A stretch of DNA of 64,000 nucleotides from Lunatibacter salilacus (lineage in GTDB: Bacteria > Bacteroidota > Bacteroidia > Cytophagales > Cyclobacteriaceae), in NCBI RefSeq assembly GCF_009797935.1, contig NZ_VOLC01000003.1:62001-126000 (forward strand), given 5' to 3'. Within the stretch, counting starts at the first letter, position 1, and every line of letters starts with the position of its first letter. Position numbers and translations under genes: made by a program. The notes below the pieces were generated by a model. It saw only the letters and a list, made by a program, of their open reading frames with translations, was not told the DNA's origin and did not search any database. Shown here one piece after another: positions 37,089 through 47,463 of this stretch.

Positions 37089-38063
37089 TTACTTCTGTTT
37101 ATCGATCCGATCGGAAATTGTCCTGAGTAGGGATTGGTCATTCGGAGCATCACCTAAAAGTTGCCAAATCATGATTCCACCAGCTTTGCTCGACAGGGCA
37201 AAATCTACCTTTTGTGTGATGGTTCCTATGCCATTATAATATAAGGTGCCACCTTCATCGAATGAAATTTCATCCAGGTCTGCGTCATTGGGGTAGGACT
37301 CCAAAATCCGCCTGTAGGTCATACTGCCGGGAGCACCCGGTCCGAAACCATACCCATAAAAAGGTAACCCAATCAAGAGCTTTTCCGCGGGGACACCCCT
37401 CTCGGTATGGAAATAGTTGAAATCATCCACGACCATCTCATAAGGTGCATGCTGCCCGGGTCTGGAAAGGTTCCACGGCCCAGTTTTGTCGTAGGACATC
37501 ACGTTTATTAGATCAAAATAGGAGAGCGTCTGATCTGAAATTTTGTGGGCGTTCCAACTGGCTAAGGCCGCAGTCATCTTTTTGCCTGTAGGACGGATTG
37601 CTTCATAAAGATCACTGATAAATGGGGCATAATGGTCATTGATCAGGTCGTTTTCCAAATCCACATCGACTCCATCAAAGCTATTATTTTCCATAAACAA
37701 CTTGATTTCGGAGATAAAATGTCCCCTGTTCTCAGGACGAATCAAATTTTCCATATGGGGAGGAGGACTGCCTCCACCAATGGAGAAAAAGACTTCTACA
37801 TTAGCTGCTTTTATTTGGGCAATAGCATTAGTCAAGTCCTCGGATCCGGAGAAGCTGCCCGATTCATCGGGATGGATAAAGGCCAAGTTGATGGAAGTAA
37901 GGTGATCTAAGTCTACCTGCGCGAGACCTGACGACCAATTTTCGGGACTGAACAAATAACCAAGCACCCGAAAATTTTCCTGTTTTTCCGGTTTCTCATC
38001 CTGGCAGGAGTAGGACTGTAAGAGGAGGATTAGGGAAAGAAATAATAATTTAATTCTAGACAT
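37089..38063 (-). CDS. Glycoside hydrolase family 18 lipoprotein (chitinase/endoglycosidase-like)
   Basis: A 324-residue lipoprotein; the signal peptide ends in QSYSC (Cys20). The GH18 barrel has the SxGG-type strand SIGGGSPP and the catalytic strand FDGVDVDLEND, which carries the DxxDxDxE acid/base motif. MSYDKTGPWN and the late MIWQLLGD are also GH18-like. It would cleave beta-1,4-N-acetylglucosamine bonds, in chitin or N-glycan cores, at the cell surface, and so could feed the glycosylasparaginase/NagB block. Which of these substrates it uses is inference. Confidence 0.88.
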   Translation of the reverse strand: MSRIKLLFLSLILLLQSYSCQDEKPEKQENFRVLGYLFSPENWSSGLAQVDLDHLTSINLAFIHPDESGSFSGSEDLTNAIAQIKAANVEVFFSIGGGSPPPHMENLIRPENRGHFISEIKLFMENNSFDGVDVDLENDLINDHYAPFISDLYEAIRPTGKKMTAALASWNAHKISDQTLSYFDLINVMSYDKTGPWNLSRPGQHAPYEMVVDDFNYFHTERGVPAEKLLIGLPFYGYGFGPGAPGSMTYRRILESYPNDADLDEISFDEGGTLYYNGIGTITQKVDFALSSKAGGIMIWQLLGDAPNDQSLLRTISDRIDKQK

Positions 38064-38222
38064 AGGGATAGTTTTATTGAAAACCGACAGAATGAAATTG
38101 GAAATCAGTCTAAACTTAGCGACTTTTTGGAGGAAAATTATTTATTTCAGTTGAAAAATATGAGACTAGCCTCCTGAAATAAAAATCCTTTACTTAATAT
38201 CTTCGGTTTTAGTTTGGTTGTC

Positions 38223-38299
38223 GGCCATTGCAAATGGCTATTTGATGATTTCTCCCCTCAATCCGATTTTGATAAAAAGATGTAGTGGCTACTACACCT
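38223..38299. repeat. ~76-bp repeat, copy 1 (flanks a broken gene)
   Basis: This block starts GGCCATTGCAAATG and ends ACTACACCT. It matches the block at 39181-39256 in the same orientation through both ends, with differences in the middle. No ORF. Confidence 0.7.
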
Positions 38300-38312
38300 A
38301 TTGTTTTTTCCG

Positions 38313-39058
38313 CTATCTTATTCTATACTGAAATCCTATCCGTATATATCTGGAATTGGCCGATTCGCTTGGGGTATGGGATGCTTCAGGGTAATTCGTC
38401 AAGCCATGTGAATACCCCACGGACAAACCCACCTTACCTAGGTAATTGACAACCTCTATCCTTGGCCGAAAATCTATTTTAGGGCCATTGGTTCTATATG
38501 TATGGTTCAATTCTAAGCTTTGAATGGTATAGTCGTAGATGTTTTGACTTCTTAATCCTATTCCAAGGTCTGGACCTATCAAAACAGTGCTTTTTATTCT
38601 GGGGATAAGATTAAAACTCCTTCCAATCGAAGGAAAGAAATTCAGAAAACTAGTTCTAAAGACATGTTTGCCCTCATCCGTATTGTCACTTCCCGCATAC
38701 CCACTAACAGATCGAATGTGTTGTCTACTTGCAAGGGTCTCGCCACTTACCTCTATCCCAAATACCATTCGGCCTGCCGTCGTCTTTTGAACGCTTATTC
38801 CCAAGCAAGCCATAGGAAACAGCCCCAAGATTGCCATACGGTGTACTTGTGTAGTGTGGGATAGTTGCTACATCAGATAATATTAGCCTAGTACTTGATC
38901 CCATACCTTCTCCCTTGTGAAAAAAATAGCCACTATTTGCATGAACTGAAACCCGTGTTTCCTGGGAAAATCCGGGGGAATTCAAACAAAAAATCAGTAC
39001 TACTACTAGGTATAAATTATTGATCTTGGGTCTAGGTTTTTTTAAGAATTAAAGATCG
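38313..39058 (-). pseudogene. Broken outer-membrane beta-barrel protein gene
   Basis: The protein is split over two frames. The upstream frame reads a signal-like NNLYLVVVLIFCLNSPGFSQ and then barrel sequence VSVHANSGYFFHKGEG through GNLGAVSYGL. The downstream frame picks up at GISVQKTTAGRMVFGIEVSGE and runs to a typical barrel end (YIRIGFQYRIR at 38313). A single extra base near 38805-38812 explains the switch. In addition, no ATG precedes the signal peptide before an in-frame stop at 39059, so the start codon is also lost. Two independent lesions argue for a true pseudogene rather than a sequencing error. Confidence 0.75.
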
Positions 39059-39180
39059 TACTATTATCCAGACGCTCTCGGTGTACAAAACGCTACACCG
39101 GGATTTGCTTTCACAAAAAAATATTCAAATCCATACAGTGTAAACCGGAATTGCAATGGGTCGGAGGGAAGTTTTTTCTT

Positions 39181-39256
39181 GGCCATTGCAAATGCCTTTT
39201 TGATGATTCTCCATCATATAAATTACAGATAAAAAGGCGTCGTGGATACTACACCT
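39181..39256. repeat. ~76-bp repeat, copy 2
   Basis: Second copy of the element at 38223-38299, same orientation. Shared parts include GGCCATTGCAAATG at the left, TTTGATGATT inside, GATAAAAAG and the ACTACACCT end. The two copies bracket the broken barrel gene. Confidence 0.7.
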
Positions 39257-39279
39257 CGCGGAAGTGCTGGAAAAACCCT

Positions 39280-41598
39280 TTACTGGGCTAAAGCAGCAAA
39301 TACCCGCTTACTATCTTGCCCACCCTGGGAATCAATAACCTTTAGGGTATTCCATCCTTCCTTAAAATGAACAGGTAGGCTATGGCTCTTGTTCGTAGTA
39401 CCCAAAAAATGATCGTCCAAGTACCAATAGATGGATTCATCGGCCTGGTTGTGGCCTACACGGCAGAGTACCGCCTGCGTTTTTCCGTCAAAATCCCTTG
39501 GAAGAAAGACGTTCGCATCCAAGTTCGGATAAATGATGCTCACTGCCTGTTCTGCCCGGTAGGCAGGACAATCCGGAAAATGGGCAACTAAGGGAGCTAT
39601 GTATTGCCCTTTTAATCTTAGGTAATAAGCGATGTCTGGCGGATATACTGTGGCAGATTCCCGAACATTTCCCGGACCATCCCAACAGCGGGAGCAAGTT
39701 TGATGCTTATGGTTATGAGAGAAATACCGGAACTGATGGTATTCGCAACTTTTTAGAGGTTTCATACCACGGGGTACTTCCTTGATAGTTGATTCAGGAC
39801 AGGCCTCAGATGCTCTAAAGCCTGATAAGGAACAAATGCGCTGAGTTTTAAAATGCATTTCCTTTTTCTCAAACCAGCCTTCTTTTTTCGGCATGGCTTG
39901 AAGAATATCAAACAGAATAGGTCCGGCCGTACCCGCCCCGCTTAGGTTTTTGTTGCTTTCCCCGTTAAAGTTGCCTACCCAAACAGCAATGGTGACATCA
40001 GGATTAACCCCGATTGCCCAGGCATCCTTGTGGCCGTAACTGGTGCCTGTCTTCCAAGCAAAATTCCTTGAACCCGAAAAACTCTCCCAGAAATACTCAC
40101 TACCGGGACGTTTGAGTTCTTTCAGCATTTCCAGCGTCAGAAAGCTGCTTCCCGGGCTGATAAGTTGAGAGGTGCTTGTTGGCTTCTCACTAGGAAGAAG
40201 GTAGTTGTCGGTAAATAATCCTTCATTGGCCAATCCACGATATAGCCTAACCATATCCCAAAGCGATACTTCAGCCCCACCCAAGATAAGGGGCAGCCCG
40301 TAATCGTCTGCTGTTCTGAAAAGTGAGCCCACTCCTGCGGCTTTCAAAAATCCGTAAAACTGAAACAGACCATAGCTGTTCAACAGTCTTACCGCGGGAA
40401 TATTTAGTGATTGGATTAAGGCATCTTTTGCAGTGGCTACACCTTGGTATTCCCTGCTGGCATTTTTTGGCGAAAATCCCTCAAAGTAAGTGGGCAAATC
40501 CCGGATATAACTATCAGGTGTTATCAACCCCTCATCCATACTTAGCGCATAGAGAAAGGGTTTAAGAATGGATCCGCTCGACCGTGCAGCCATCACACCA
40601 TTTACCTGACCGCCATGTTGGGTATCAAAAAAATCAGGGGAACCCACATAGGCTTTTATGGCACCGCTTTTTGTGTCGGCAATAAGTATGGAAAGGTTAT
40701 GTATCCCATAAGGAGCCAATCGGCGGGCGTACCGATTAGCAATTTGGTTGACCTGTTTTTGGAGCGATCCGGCTAAAGTTGTCTGAAGTATCCGTTGCTC
40801 GGGAAATGCTTTTTTGAGAAATTGGGCCAGATGTGGAGTTTTGGAAGTTATTCTAAGAAATCCCTCCGGAACAGGTTCCAGCTTGGCCAATTCCGCTGCT
40901 TGATCATCCAATTGGCCCTTCTCTAAAAGTTTTGTTAGTAGCCTATCCCGTTTTTCCTTTAGCGCGGAAGAAGTTTTGGAAGGATAAATTAAACCAGGGG
41001 CATTTGGAAGCACGGCTAAGGTAGCCGCCTCACTCCAAGTAAGTTCACGAGCTTCTTTCCCAAAAAACATGCGGGCAGCCGTTTGGTATCCGACTACATT
41101 GCCTCCATAGGGAGCATGGTCTAAATAAAGGCGCAGTAGTTCTTCTTTTGAATAATGTAAGCTCAATTTGACAGCAAACAATGCCTCTAAGAGTTTATTC
41201 AAATAGGTGCGGGGCTTTGGTCGGGACATGCGGGCTACCTGCATGGGGATGGTACTCGCACCGCTGACCGTTTTTCCGGAAATAAAGTTTTGGTAGACCG
41301 CCCGGCCAAGAGCAGGAACATCCACCCCTAGGTGCCTGTAATATCCTTCGTCCTCAAAGGTGAGGACGGCCTGCTTTAGTTTTTCATTTAAAGCGACCTC
41401 TTCCGGAGGAAAATGCCACTGTTCCCGGTCGCTTAAGAATGCATGCAGGATATCACCGTCATTTGCCTTTACCAACGTACTATAATCATCAGGAAACAAT
41501 ATGTCTGCCGGCGGGATAGCTAGGTATAGCCCCAGCATCCCCACCAGAAATATGCCTACGCTAAGCCCCGTCGGTAGCTTACTTAAACGCTTCCACAT
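39280..41598 (-). CDS. pbpC: Penicillin-binding protein 1C (glycosyltransferase/transpeptidase)
   Basis: About 772 residues. A short membrane anchor (LSVGIFLVGMLGLYLAI) is followed by a GT51 glycosyltransferase domain (EDEGYYRHLGVDVPALGRAV, GASTIPMQVARM). The transpeptidase domain has SGSILKPF (SxxK), SLN and KTGTSYGHKDAW (KTG). The tail (last ~85 residues) is the BiPBP_C domain typical of PBP1C. It polymerises and crosslinks peptidoglycan in the periplasm. ATG 41598 is preferred, with SD-like GGAAGAAAAG ahead; ATG 41613 is an alternative. Either overlaps the end of the alpha-2-macroglobulin gene. Confidence 0.92.
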   Translation of the reverse strand: MWKRLSKLPTGLSVGIFLVGMLGLYLAIPPADILFPDDYSTLVKANDGDILHAFLSDREQWHFPPEEVALNEKLKQAVLTFEDEGYYRHLGVDVPALGRAVYQNFISGKTVSGASTIPMQVARMSRPKPRTYLNKLLEALFAVKLSLHYSKEELLRLYLDHAPYGGNVVGYQTAARMFFGKEARELTWSEAATLAVLPNAPGLIYPSKTSSALKEKRDRLLTKLLEKGQLDDQAAELAKLEPVPEGFLRITSKTPHLAQFLKKAFPEQRILQTTLAGSLQKQVNQIANRYARRLAPYGIHNLSILIADTKSGAIKAYVGSPDFFDTQHGGQVNGVMAARSSGSILKPFLYALSMDEGLITPDSYIRDLPTYFEGFSPKNASREYQGVATAKDALIQSLNIPAVRLLNSYGLFQFYGFLKAAGVGSLFRTADDYGLPLILGGAEVSLWDMVRLYRGLANEGLFTDNYLLPSEKPTSTSQLISPGSSFLTLEMLKELKRPGSEYFWESFSGSRNFAWKTGTSYGHKDAWAIGVNPDVTIAVWVGNFNGESNKNLSGAGTAGPILFDILQAMPKKEGWFEKKEMHFKTQRICSLSGFRASEACPESTIKEVPRGMKPLKSCEYHQFRYFSHNHKHQTCSRCWDGPGNVRESATVYPPDIAYYLRLKGQYIAPLVAHFPDCPAYRAEQAVSIIYPNLDANVFLPRDFDGKTQAVLCRVGHNQADESIYWYLDDHFLGTTNKSHSLPVHFKEGWNTLKVIDSQGGQDSKRVFAALAQ

Positions 41599-44500
41599 GG
41601 ACTTTTCTTCCATCGGTTTTGGCTTTATAGTCGTTGTTGTACATGGCTTCGAGAAAAGTTCCCGGTAGCCAGAAATCTCCTGCGGAAACCGCATTAATCT
41701 TTAGGATAAATTCCTTGGTTTCGGTTCCGGTCAAATCAAAAAACCACATCGCCCTGTCATCCCGAATATCCAAATAGTCTTCTTTATTTAGGTTTAGACT
41801 GTTGGTCCAGTCAGGAAGCAATGTGTTGTTGATCCGGGTATTTTCGATTTGCCAACCAGATGGGAGAAGTTGTGTTAGTGCGATTTCAGTTACTGAACTT
41901 GCCGGACCAGTATTTTTTGCCCGGAATTTTCCATAGATAGTCTGTCCCTGAGTGAGGGAAGCAGGATTGATCCCTTTACCACTTTCATCGTGCCAACTGA
42001 CTTCCAAGCTTAGGTTTTGTTGAATTGCGGGTCTTATATCTTTTAAGGGAACTCCACTAAATGACAAGCTGGCGTAGACTTCGTCCACGGCGGAGTTATT
42101 GCTTAGGCTTACCTGTATGGGTTGGTTGAAATTTTCTCGGATAGGAAAGCTTACTTTCCCCTTTTCATTGAAATCCAATTTACTCCCATTGGCCAAAGTA
42201 ACGCTTCCGCTTATGATTTGCGAGCCGGAAGTAATGATCCCTGCCGCATCGAAATACCTGCCCAATGCAAGCAACATATATCCGGCACTTTGTGTGCTGA
42301 GGTATTCCTTGCCTGACAGGGTGGAGGCCAGCGATTTGGCCAACAGCTCCGCTTGATCCATTTGATCCATCAGCGTAGCTCCGTAAAGACGGATGGCATC
42401 ATCCCGGTGGACCGACGCAAAATCGTAGGAAAAGGGATCATAGGTTTTGGTAACCGACATGGAGGAAGAAAGAATTCGATCCCGCACATTTCCAGCACCT
42501 GCCAGGTGGTAGGCAGTTGCCAACATGGTTTTTTCCGTGCGGTCCATTTTGTCCAACTCATTTTCCAACAGCAAGTTCATCTCAGCAACTGGCTGCTCTC
42601 CCGCTAGCGCAAGGATAAATGCCCTGTTCACTCGGGTGGTTAACTTCCCGCTGTGTTGGCGGACACCGGATTTTAGTCTATCTATGGCTCCATTGTATAG
42701 AAAATCCGGAATGGAATAACCCATTTTTTTGGCTTCGACCAGAAAGTGTACCGCATAGTTTGTTCCCCACTCCGATTCTTCGGATTCTCCCGGCCAATAG
42801 GAGAAACCCCCATCGGAAAGATTGAATTGTTGCAATTTCAAAATGCCTGCATTTATATTTTTATCGATTTCGGCGGCATCTGATCCGGCAAAATAACCCA
42901 TTTTCTTTAAAAATAGTTGGGGGAAAACTGCGGAGGTTACTTGTTCCAAACACCCATAGGGATAGTCAATAAGCCATTTGATCCTGTGGTCAAAGTCCAT
43001 GTCCGGGAAAATACTAAGCGTCAGTTGGGCTGTATTCGTTCCCGTTAATCCTATCGCTGGAATTTGGAGGGAAAGGGGACTGGTTTTATTTAGTTTCTCT
43101 GTTTGCTGATCATAGATTCGGGGTGATGCGGGAACCACCTGGATATTGGTCGTGGATTTCGCCGAAAAGGTCCCAGCCTGTGCACTTAGAGTTATTTGAG
43201 CAGGACCAGCCGCTTCTTTTACCCGAACCTTAAATGAAATAGTAGATTCATCACTCTGCGAAAAACTAACTTGAGATGTAGTATTTCCTATTATTTCAAG
43301 AGGTCCGGTGGTTTGCAATGTGAAATTGGCGGTGGATATCGTTGGGTTGGTTTTGAATAAAGCCACAGGTAGCAAAAACTCATCGCCGGGTTTTAACGTC
43401 CGTGGAATCCCCGGCTGCATGATTAGATCAGATTTTACAGTGACGGTTTTTTCCGCATGCCCAAAGCTTGCCTGCTGGGTGCCAACGACCATAATGCGAA
43501 CCGCACCGTTATAGTTGGGCATATTGAATTTCACCGTAGCCCTTCCTTGATCGTCTGTAGTTATCGGTCCGCTAAACATACTCACGGGAATAAAACGCTG
43601 CTGACCGTTTATCGGATCCAGTTGGGATTCCCTATAGTCCAACCCGTCAGCACCACCGATGGAGAAGGTCTGGAACACATCTGCTTTATTGGCACTGATG
43701 ACATGGGAAAAGACATCGAAACTTTCCACAAAAAGCCCAACTTTTTTATAAAACTCATTCCATGGTCTTGGCGTGGCAAACTGAGTCAGGCTTAAAAGCC
43801 CTTCATCCACCACGGCAATGGTAAATTGCGCCCTTTTTTGGTTGGCGGTACTTACACGTACCTCAAAAGGTTCATTGGGAGCAAGGGTCTCTTTCACAGA
43901 CAGGTTAAACTGAATTTTGGTGTCGGGATCCTCCAGCATAATGGGTATGATGCCAAACATGCGGATGGGTCTGTCGTTGACGGTCTGATCATGTGGCTGA
44001 ATAACGGATACAGTGACATAAACGTTAGGCAGCATAGACTTGTCAAGAGGAATATCCAAGATTAGCTCATCCCCGTCCTCAGAGGTGGGATCTACCCAAA
44101 ACCAGTTTAACATCTGACGACCTTTTTCTACTGTTACCAAAATATTCCCATGTCTGGGATTTGGAAGTTTGATTTTGGCTGTTTCTTTGGAAGTGTAGGT
44201 GGATTTGTCGGATTTTAATGCAAGCGTACCCTCATTAAGATCCCCTCCCGGCACACTGCCATACGGATAGGCACTAAAGAAAAAGGAGCTGCTGTGTCCA
44301 GTGCTGCCGTCACTAACTTCAATAAGATACTCCCCGTTTTCCGCTGGGGTAAACGGAACAAAGGCGGTTCCGTTCTGAACATCAACCGTTCCCTCTGTTT
44401 CAAAATAGGTTTGGCTGTCCTCTTTGTATTTAAGCTGATAGGTTCTCCGGTTGTCGTATTGGTACCACCACATTTTGTCGTTGCGGTAAATCCGGTAGGT

Positions 44501-47035
44501 AAGTTGTCTGCCGCTCACCTTTTTGCCCTGCAAGTCTAAAAGAATTACCGGGAATTTGGCTTCCTCATTGGTTTTAAAATACCCATAGCCGCTCGGATCG
44601 CTGATCCCCACATAGCGGTCATAAGGGTTGATGTCAACGACGTTCCATCCCTCATTGGGTTGTCCAGTTTTATCCAAAACTTTGGCAATAAGCTTTCCCT
44701 TCAATGCTGAAGGTATCGTTCCTAAAGCAGGTATGGTCCAACTGCCGCTAAGATTCCCCTCTTGGTCCAAGTCGCCTTTCATCACCTGTTGGGTAATGGA
44801 GGTAAACTCCAAGTCAGCTCGGGAAAAGAAATAGGTGGAGTAGGCAGGAAATTTCACGGTGTAAGGATGGATCTCAATGTCTACCTCAGCTTTAAGTGCA
44901 GAGGCTGGCGCCCCAAAGAGGTAATTGACATTGAGGTCAAAATCCACAGTCAAATCCGATCGGCTTAATTGGCGTTTCGTAGGTTTTACCTGTACCTTGA
45001 GCTGTTCGGCAACCACAGTCTCTATTTTTAAGTCTTGATAAAAATGTGAGCCTCCGGCATTGATATAGATATTATAATTCCCTGTAGGCGCATTTTCCGC
45101 TGTTTTAAAGGCAAAGACATAAAGTCCGTCAGACCCTTTTACAGTCGTATGCTCATAAATGGGGTTGTATTGGGGATCGTTAACGGTGATACTTACTGGG
45201 TGGTCCTTGGGAAAGGTATTGTTGGCGTTTTTGACCATCAAGCTTACGTGAACGGAGTCGCCAGGCCGATAAACACCCCGCTCTGTGTAGATAAAACCTT
45301 TGGTTCCATTGCCATATTCTCCCACACCTCCTACGTCAAAGCCTGAACTGCTCCAGCGCATTTCACCTCTGTTAAGAAGGGTGGTTTGTTTGCCACTTTC
45401 AGCCATCACATAATAAAAATATTGGTTGGAAGTAAATACCGCCGTACCCTGCCTATCTGTTGTGCCAGACTGTTTGACTTCTCCGCTGTAATCTAACATG
45501 GTGACTTTGACCCCAGCTTTCGGTTTGCCGGTTATGATGTCCGTGACAAATACCCTATTCTGTTTATCCGCAGCTTTTACCGTAATGGCAAGGTCGCTGA
45601 GAAAAACCGGTTTGTAGATTTGGCCTTTTTCCTGAATATGGGGGAGCAAGTCGCCTACGATTGGTACAGCGGCATCCTCGGGGGTAAAGTTAACCCGCAC
45701 CAAAAACAGGCCGTCATCGTAGGTTTCAAAGAGATCCGAAAGATCAAACTCCTGCAGGACCCATTGGTTTTTGGGTGCTTTCAGTTCAAGGGATTGGTTC
45801 TTGACAATGACCCCCACGCTTCCGGCATACTGATCTGAAAAATCACGATTGCGGTTTTTTGTGCTATGAAGCTGGGACGTTTGGGCAAATTTTCCGATAT
45901 GGGAGGTGTAGACCTTTTTGACCTCCAAGTGTACTCTGTTGAGGTTTGTGGTATAGAACTGAATTTTCTTTTTATTGGAGGTAGGCAAAATAATCCCATC
46001 CGCACCGAATTCAAGCTGGGGTGGGATATTGGCAAAGGTTAACTTGTGGCTGGTTTCTTTCTCCGTTTTATTTCCCCAGCGGTTGCCAATCCCCTTCATT
46101 ACGGTTAGCGTATAGGTCTCCCCAAATTTAAACCCACCATCCAAAATGACCGTACTTCCCAGTTTTTTCGCCTCATATTCCACCGCTGGTGTTACCCGGA
46201 TAAGGCCGTCAAGGGTTTGGTCGATGTCAAGTTCATCCGAGAAATTAATTCGAATTCGGGGAGATTTCCCAGATTCATCGGCAATAAACGCCGTGGGTGA
46301 CATGTTTTTGATTGGATATATTGTAAATCCTTCGGAGAAGTCATCTTCCAAGTCCAAAGGCTTTTTGCTGATCTGAAGGGATAGTTGCTGCTCTTTTTCT
46401 GACCGGACTATATCGCCTGTAGCAAACTGAAAGTTCCGTTCATCGACTTGGCTCCAAGTTAGTGTAATGTCTTTGTTACCTTGAATTTGAGTTGCTTTTT
46501 TGAGATTTTCAAGGGAAGTTTTTTCGGAAAAGGATAGAGAACCACTATAATAAACGATGGCTGGATCGTTTCGATCTTTTAGCGTTACGGTGCCTGTGAA
46601 GGACGAAATTTCCCTGCCGAGCACTTTAAACTGAAACACCAAGTCTTCCAGTTGTTCTTCCTTGTAGCGGGGATCCAACTTCTGCATCTGCAAGGTGCCG
46701 GTAATTACGGTGCGGGTAGGTAAGTAGCCCTCCGGTTGGAAGGTCAGAATTTGCGGACTTGTCCAGACGGCTTTACCTGCTATTTTTGGGGAAAAGGTAA
46801 AGACATCGGGTGGGGAACTGTTCACCCGATCATCTTCGACCATGGATTGGTTGAATATAACTTGGATCAGATCACTCTGCTGAATTTCCCCGCTGGTCAC
46901 AAAACTGATTTCCCGTGCCATCGCCTCGGAATAAACCGGGTCAAGCAGAGGTTGATCCGGTTTTTTTTGACAGGCATATAAGGAAAGTAGAAAAACAAAA
47001 AAAATAGACTGATGAGATTTGAGCCAGGATTTCAT
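41579..47035 (-). CDS. yfhM: Bacterial alpha-2-macroglobulin lipoprotein (YfhM type)
   Basis: An 1818-residue lipoprotein (lipobox SLYAC). It has MG-type beta domains along its length, with bait-like region and the thioester motif YPYGCLEQ, followed by the alpha-helical thioester domain (INAGILKLQQFNLSDGGFSYWPGES). It is thought to trap foreign proteases in the periplasm by covalent thioester linkage. It overlaps pbpC, the classic yfhM-pbpC partnership; the link suggests a common repair or defence role for damaged envelopes. Confidence 0.93.
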   Translation of the reverse strand: MKSWLKSHQSIFFVFLLSLYACQKKPDQPLLDPVYSEAMAREISFVTSGEIQQSDLIQVIFNQSMVEDDRVNSSPPDVFTFSPKIAGKAVWTSPQILTFQPEGYLPTRTVITGTLQMQKLDPRYKEEQLEDLVFQFKVLGREISSFTGTVTLKDRNDPAIVYYSGSLSFSEKTSLENLKKATQIQGNKDITLTWSQVDERNFQFATGDIVRSEKEQQLSLQISKKPLDLEDDFSEGFTIYPIKNMSPTAFIADESGKSPRIRINFSDELDIDQTLDGLIRVTPAVEYEAKKLGSTVILDGGFKFGETYTLTVMKGIGNRWGNKTEKETSHKLTFANIPPQLEFGADGIILPTSNKKKIQFYTTNLNRVHLEVKKVYTSHIGKFAQTSQLHSTKNRNRDFSDQYAGSVGVIVKNQSLELKAPKNQWVLQEFDLSDLFETYDDGLFLVRVNFTPEDAAVPIVGDLLPHIQEKGQIYKPVFLSDLAITVKAADKQNRVFVTDIITGKPKAGVKVTMLDYSGEVKQSGTTDRQGTAVFTSNQYFYYVMAESGKQTTLLNRGEMRWSSSGFDVGGVGEYGNGTKGFIYTERGVYRPGDSVHVSLMVKNANNTFPKDHPVSITVNDPQYNPIYEHTTVKGSDGLYVFAFKTAENAPTGNYNIYINAGGSHFYQDLKIETVVAEQLKVQVKPTKRQLSRSDLTVDFDLNVNYLFGAPASALKAEVDIEIHPYTVKFPAYSTYFFSRADLEFTSITQQVMKGDLDQEGNLSGSWTIPALGTIPSALKGKLIAKVLDKTGQPNEGWNVVDINPYDRYVGISDPSGYGYFKTNEEAKFPVILLDLQGKKVSGRQLTYRIYRNDKMWWYQYDNRRTYQLKYKEDSQTYFETEGTVDVQNGTAFVPFTPAENGEYLIEVSDGSTGHSSSFFFSAYPYGSVPGGDLNEGTLALKSDKSTYTSKETAKIKLPNPRHGNILVTVEKGRQMLNWFWVDPTSEDGDELILDIPLDKSMLPNVYVTVSVIQPHDQTVNDRPIRMFGIIPIMLEDPDTKIQFNLSVKETLAPNEPFEVRVSTANQKRAQFTIAVVDEGLLSLTQFATPRPWNEFYKKVGLFVESFDVFSHVISANKADVFQTFSIGGADGLDYRESQLDPINGQQRFIPVSMFSGPITTDDQGRATVKFNMPNYNGAVRIMVVGTQQASFGHAEKTVTVKSDLIMQPGIPRTLKPGDEFLLPVALFKTNPTISTANFTLQTTGPLEIIGNTTSQVSFSQSDESTISFKVRVKEAAGPAQITLSAQAGTFSAKSTTNIQVVPASPRIYDQQTEKLNKTSPLSLQIPAIGLTGTNTAQLTLSIFPDMDFDHRIKWLIDYPYGCLEQVTSAVFPQLFLKKMGYFAGSDAAEIDKNINAGILKLQQFNLSDGGFSYWPGESEESEWGTNYAVHFLVEAKKMGYSIPDFLYNGAIDRLKSGVRQHSGKLTTRVNRAFILALAGEQPVAEMNLLLENELDKMDRTEKTMLATAYHLAGAGNVRDRILSSSMSVTKTYDPFSYDFASVHRDDAIRLYGATLMDQMDQAELLAKSLASTLSGKEYLSTQSAGYMLLALGRYFDAAGIITSGSQIISGSVTLANGSKLDFNEKGKVSFPIRENFNQPIQVSLSNNSAVDEVYASLSFSGVPLKDIRPAIQQNLSLEVSWHDESGKGINPASLTQGQTIYGKFRAKNTGPASSVTEIALTQLLPSGWQIENTRINNTLLPDWTNSLNLNKEDYLDIRDDRAMWFFDLTGTETKEFILKINAVSAGDFWLPGTFLEAMYNNDYKAKTDGRKVHVEAFK

Positions 47036-47253
47036 GGTGTTCAGATGTTTGTGGAATGTGATAAAAAACGATTTCTTTTTAAAGAATTAATAAAATAGTA
47101 GGCTTGGAAAGCGGTGCTTTTTAATCTTTAATCCTGATCATGTCAAGTGCTCTAATTACTCGGAAAATGTACTGATTTTTCCGCTAAAAAATGCTGATTT
47201 TCCGGCTTTTTTAATGTGCGATGTCTTGGGGTGGTTTTGCATACGATTTAGGA

Positions 47254-47424
47254 TCACCAATTTCCCGATTCCTCTTCCATATTTTCTTGGGGTATCTATT
47301 CTCCAACCAGAATCTGTCGCTCTACTTCTTCTAGACGCTTATTATATGACTCTTCCGTAAAAGGCTCACCTTCGGCGGTATAACCAACTATTATTTTATC
47401 TTTCACTAGCTTAATAACTTTCAT
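47254..47424 (-). pseudogene. Antitoxin-like small gene with an in-frame TAG
   Basis: The ATG at 47424 opens a 42-residue ORF (MKVIKLVKDKIIVGYTAEGE, then PFTEESYNKRLEEVERQ) that ends at TAG (47296-47298). Read through the stop, the frame continues IPQENMEEESGNW to a proper TGA at 47254. The whole resembles small Bacteroidota antitoxins of RelE-type pairs, whose C-termini read like ISQEDLEKESEKW. So one nonsense change has probably truncated it. No toxin gene follows. Family call is from memory and tentative. Confidence 0.5.
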
Positions 47425-47463
47425 CCTTCCTTATTTTATGACCCCTTTGGAATTCTGATAAAA

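Noticed and set aside
38313-38837. 174-aa barrel ORF as an intact gene
   Set aside because: Its N-terminus reads out of frame; the true N-terminal part is in the neighbouring frame, so a pseudogene is the better call.
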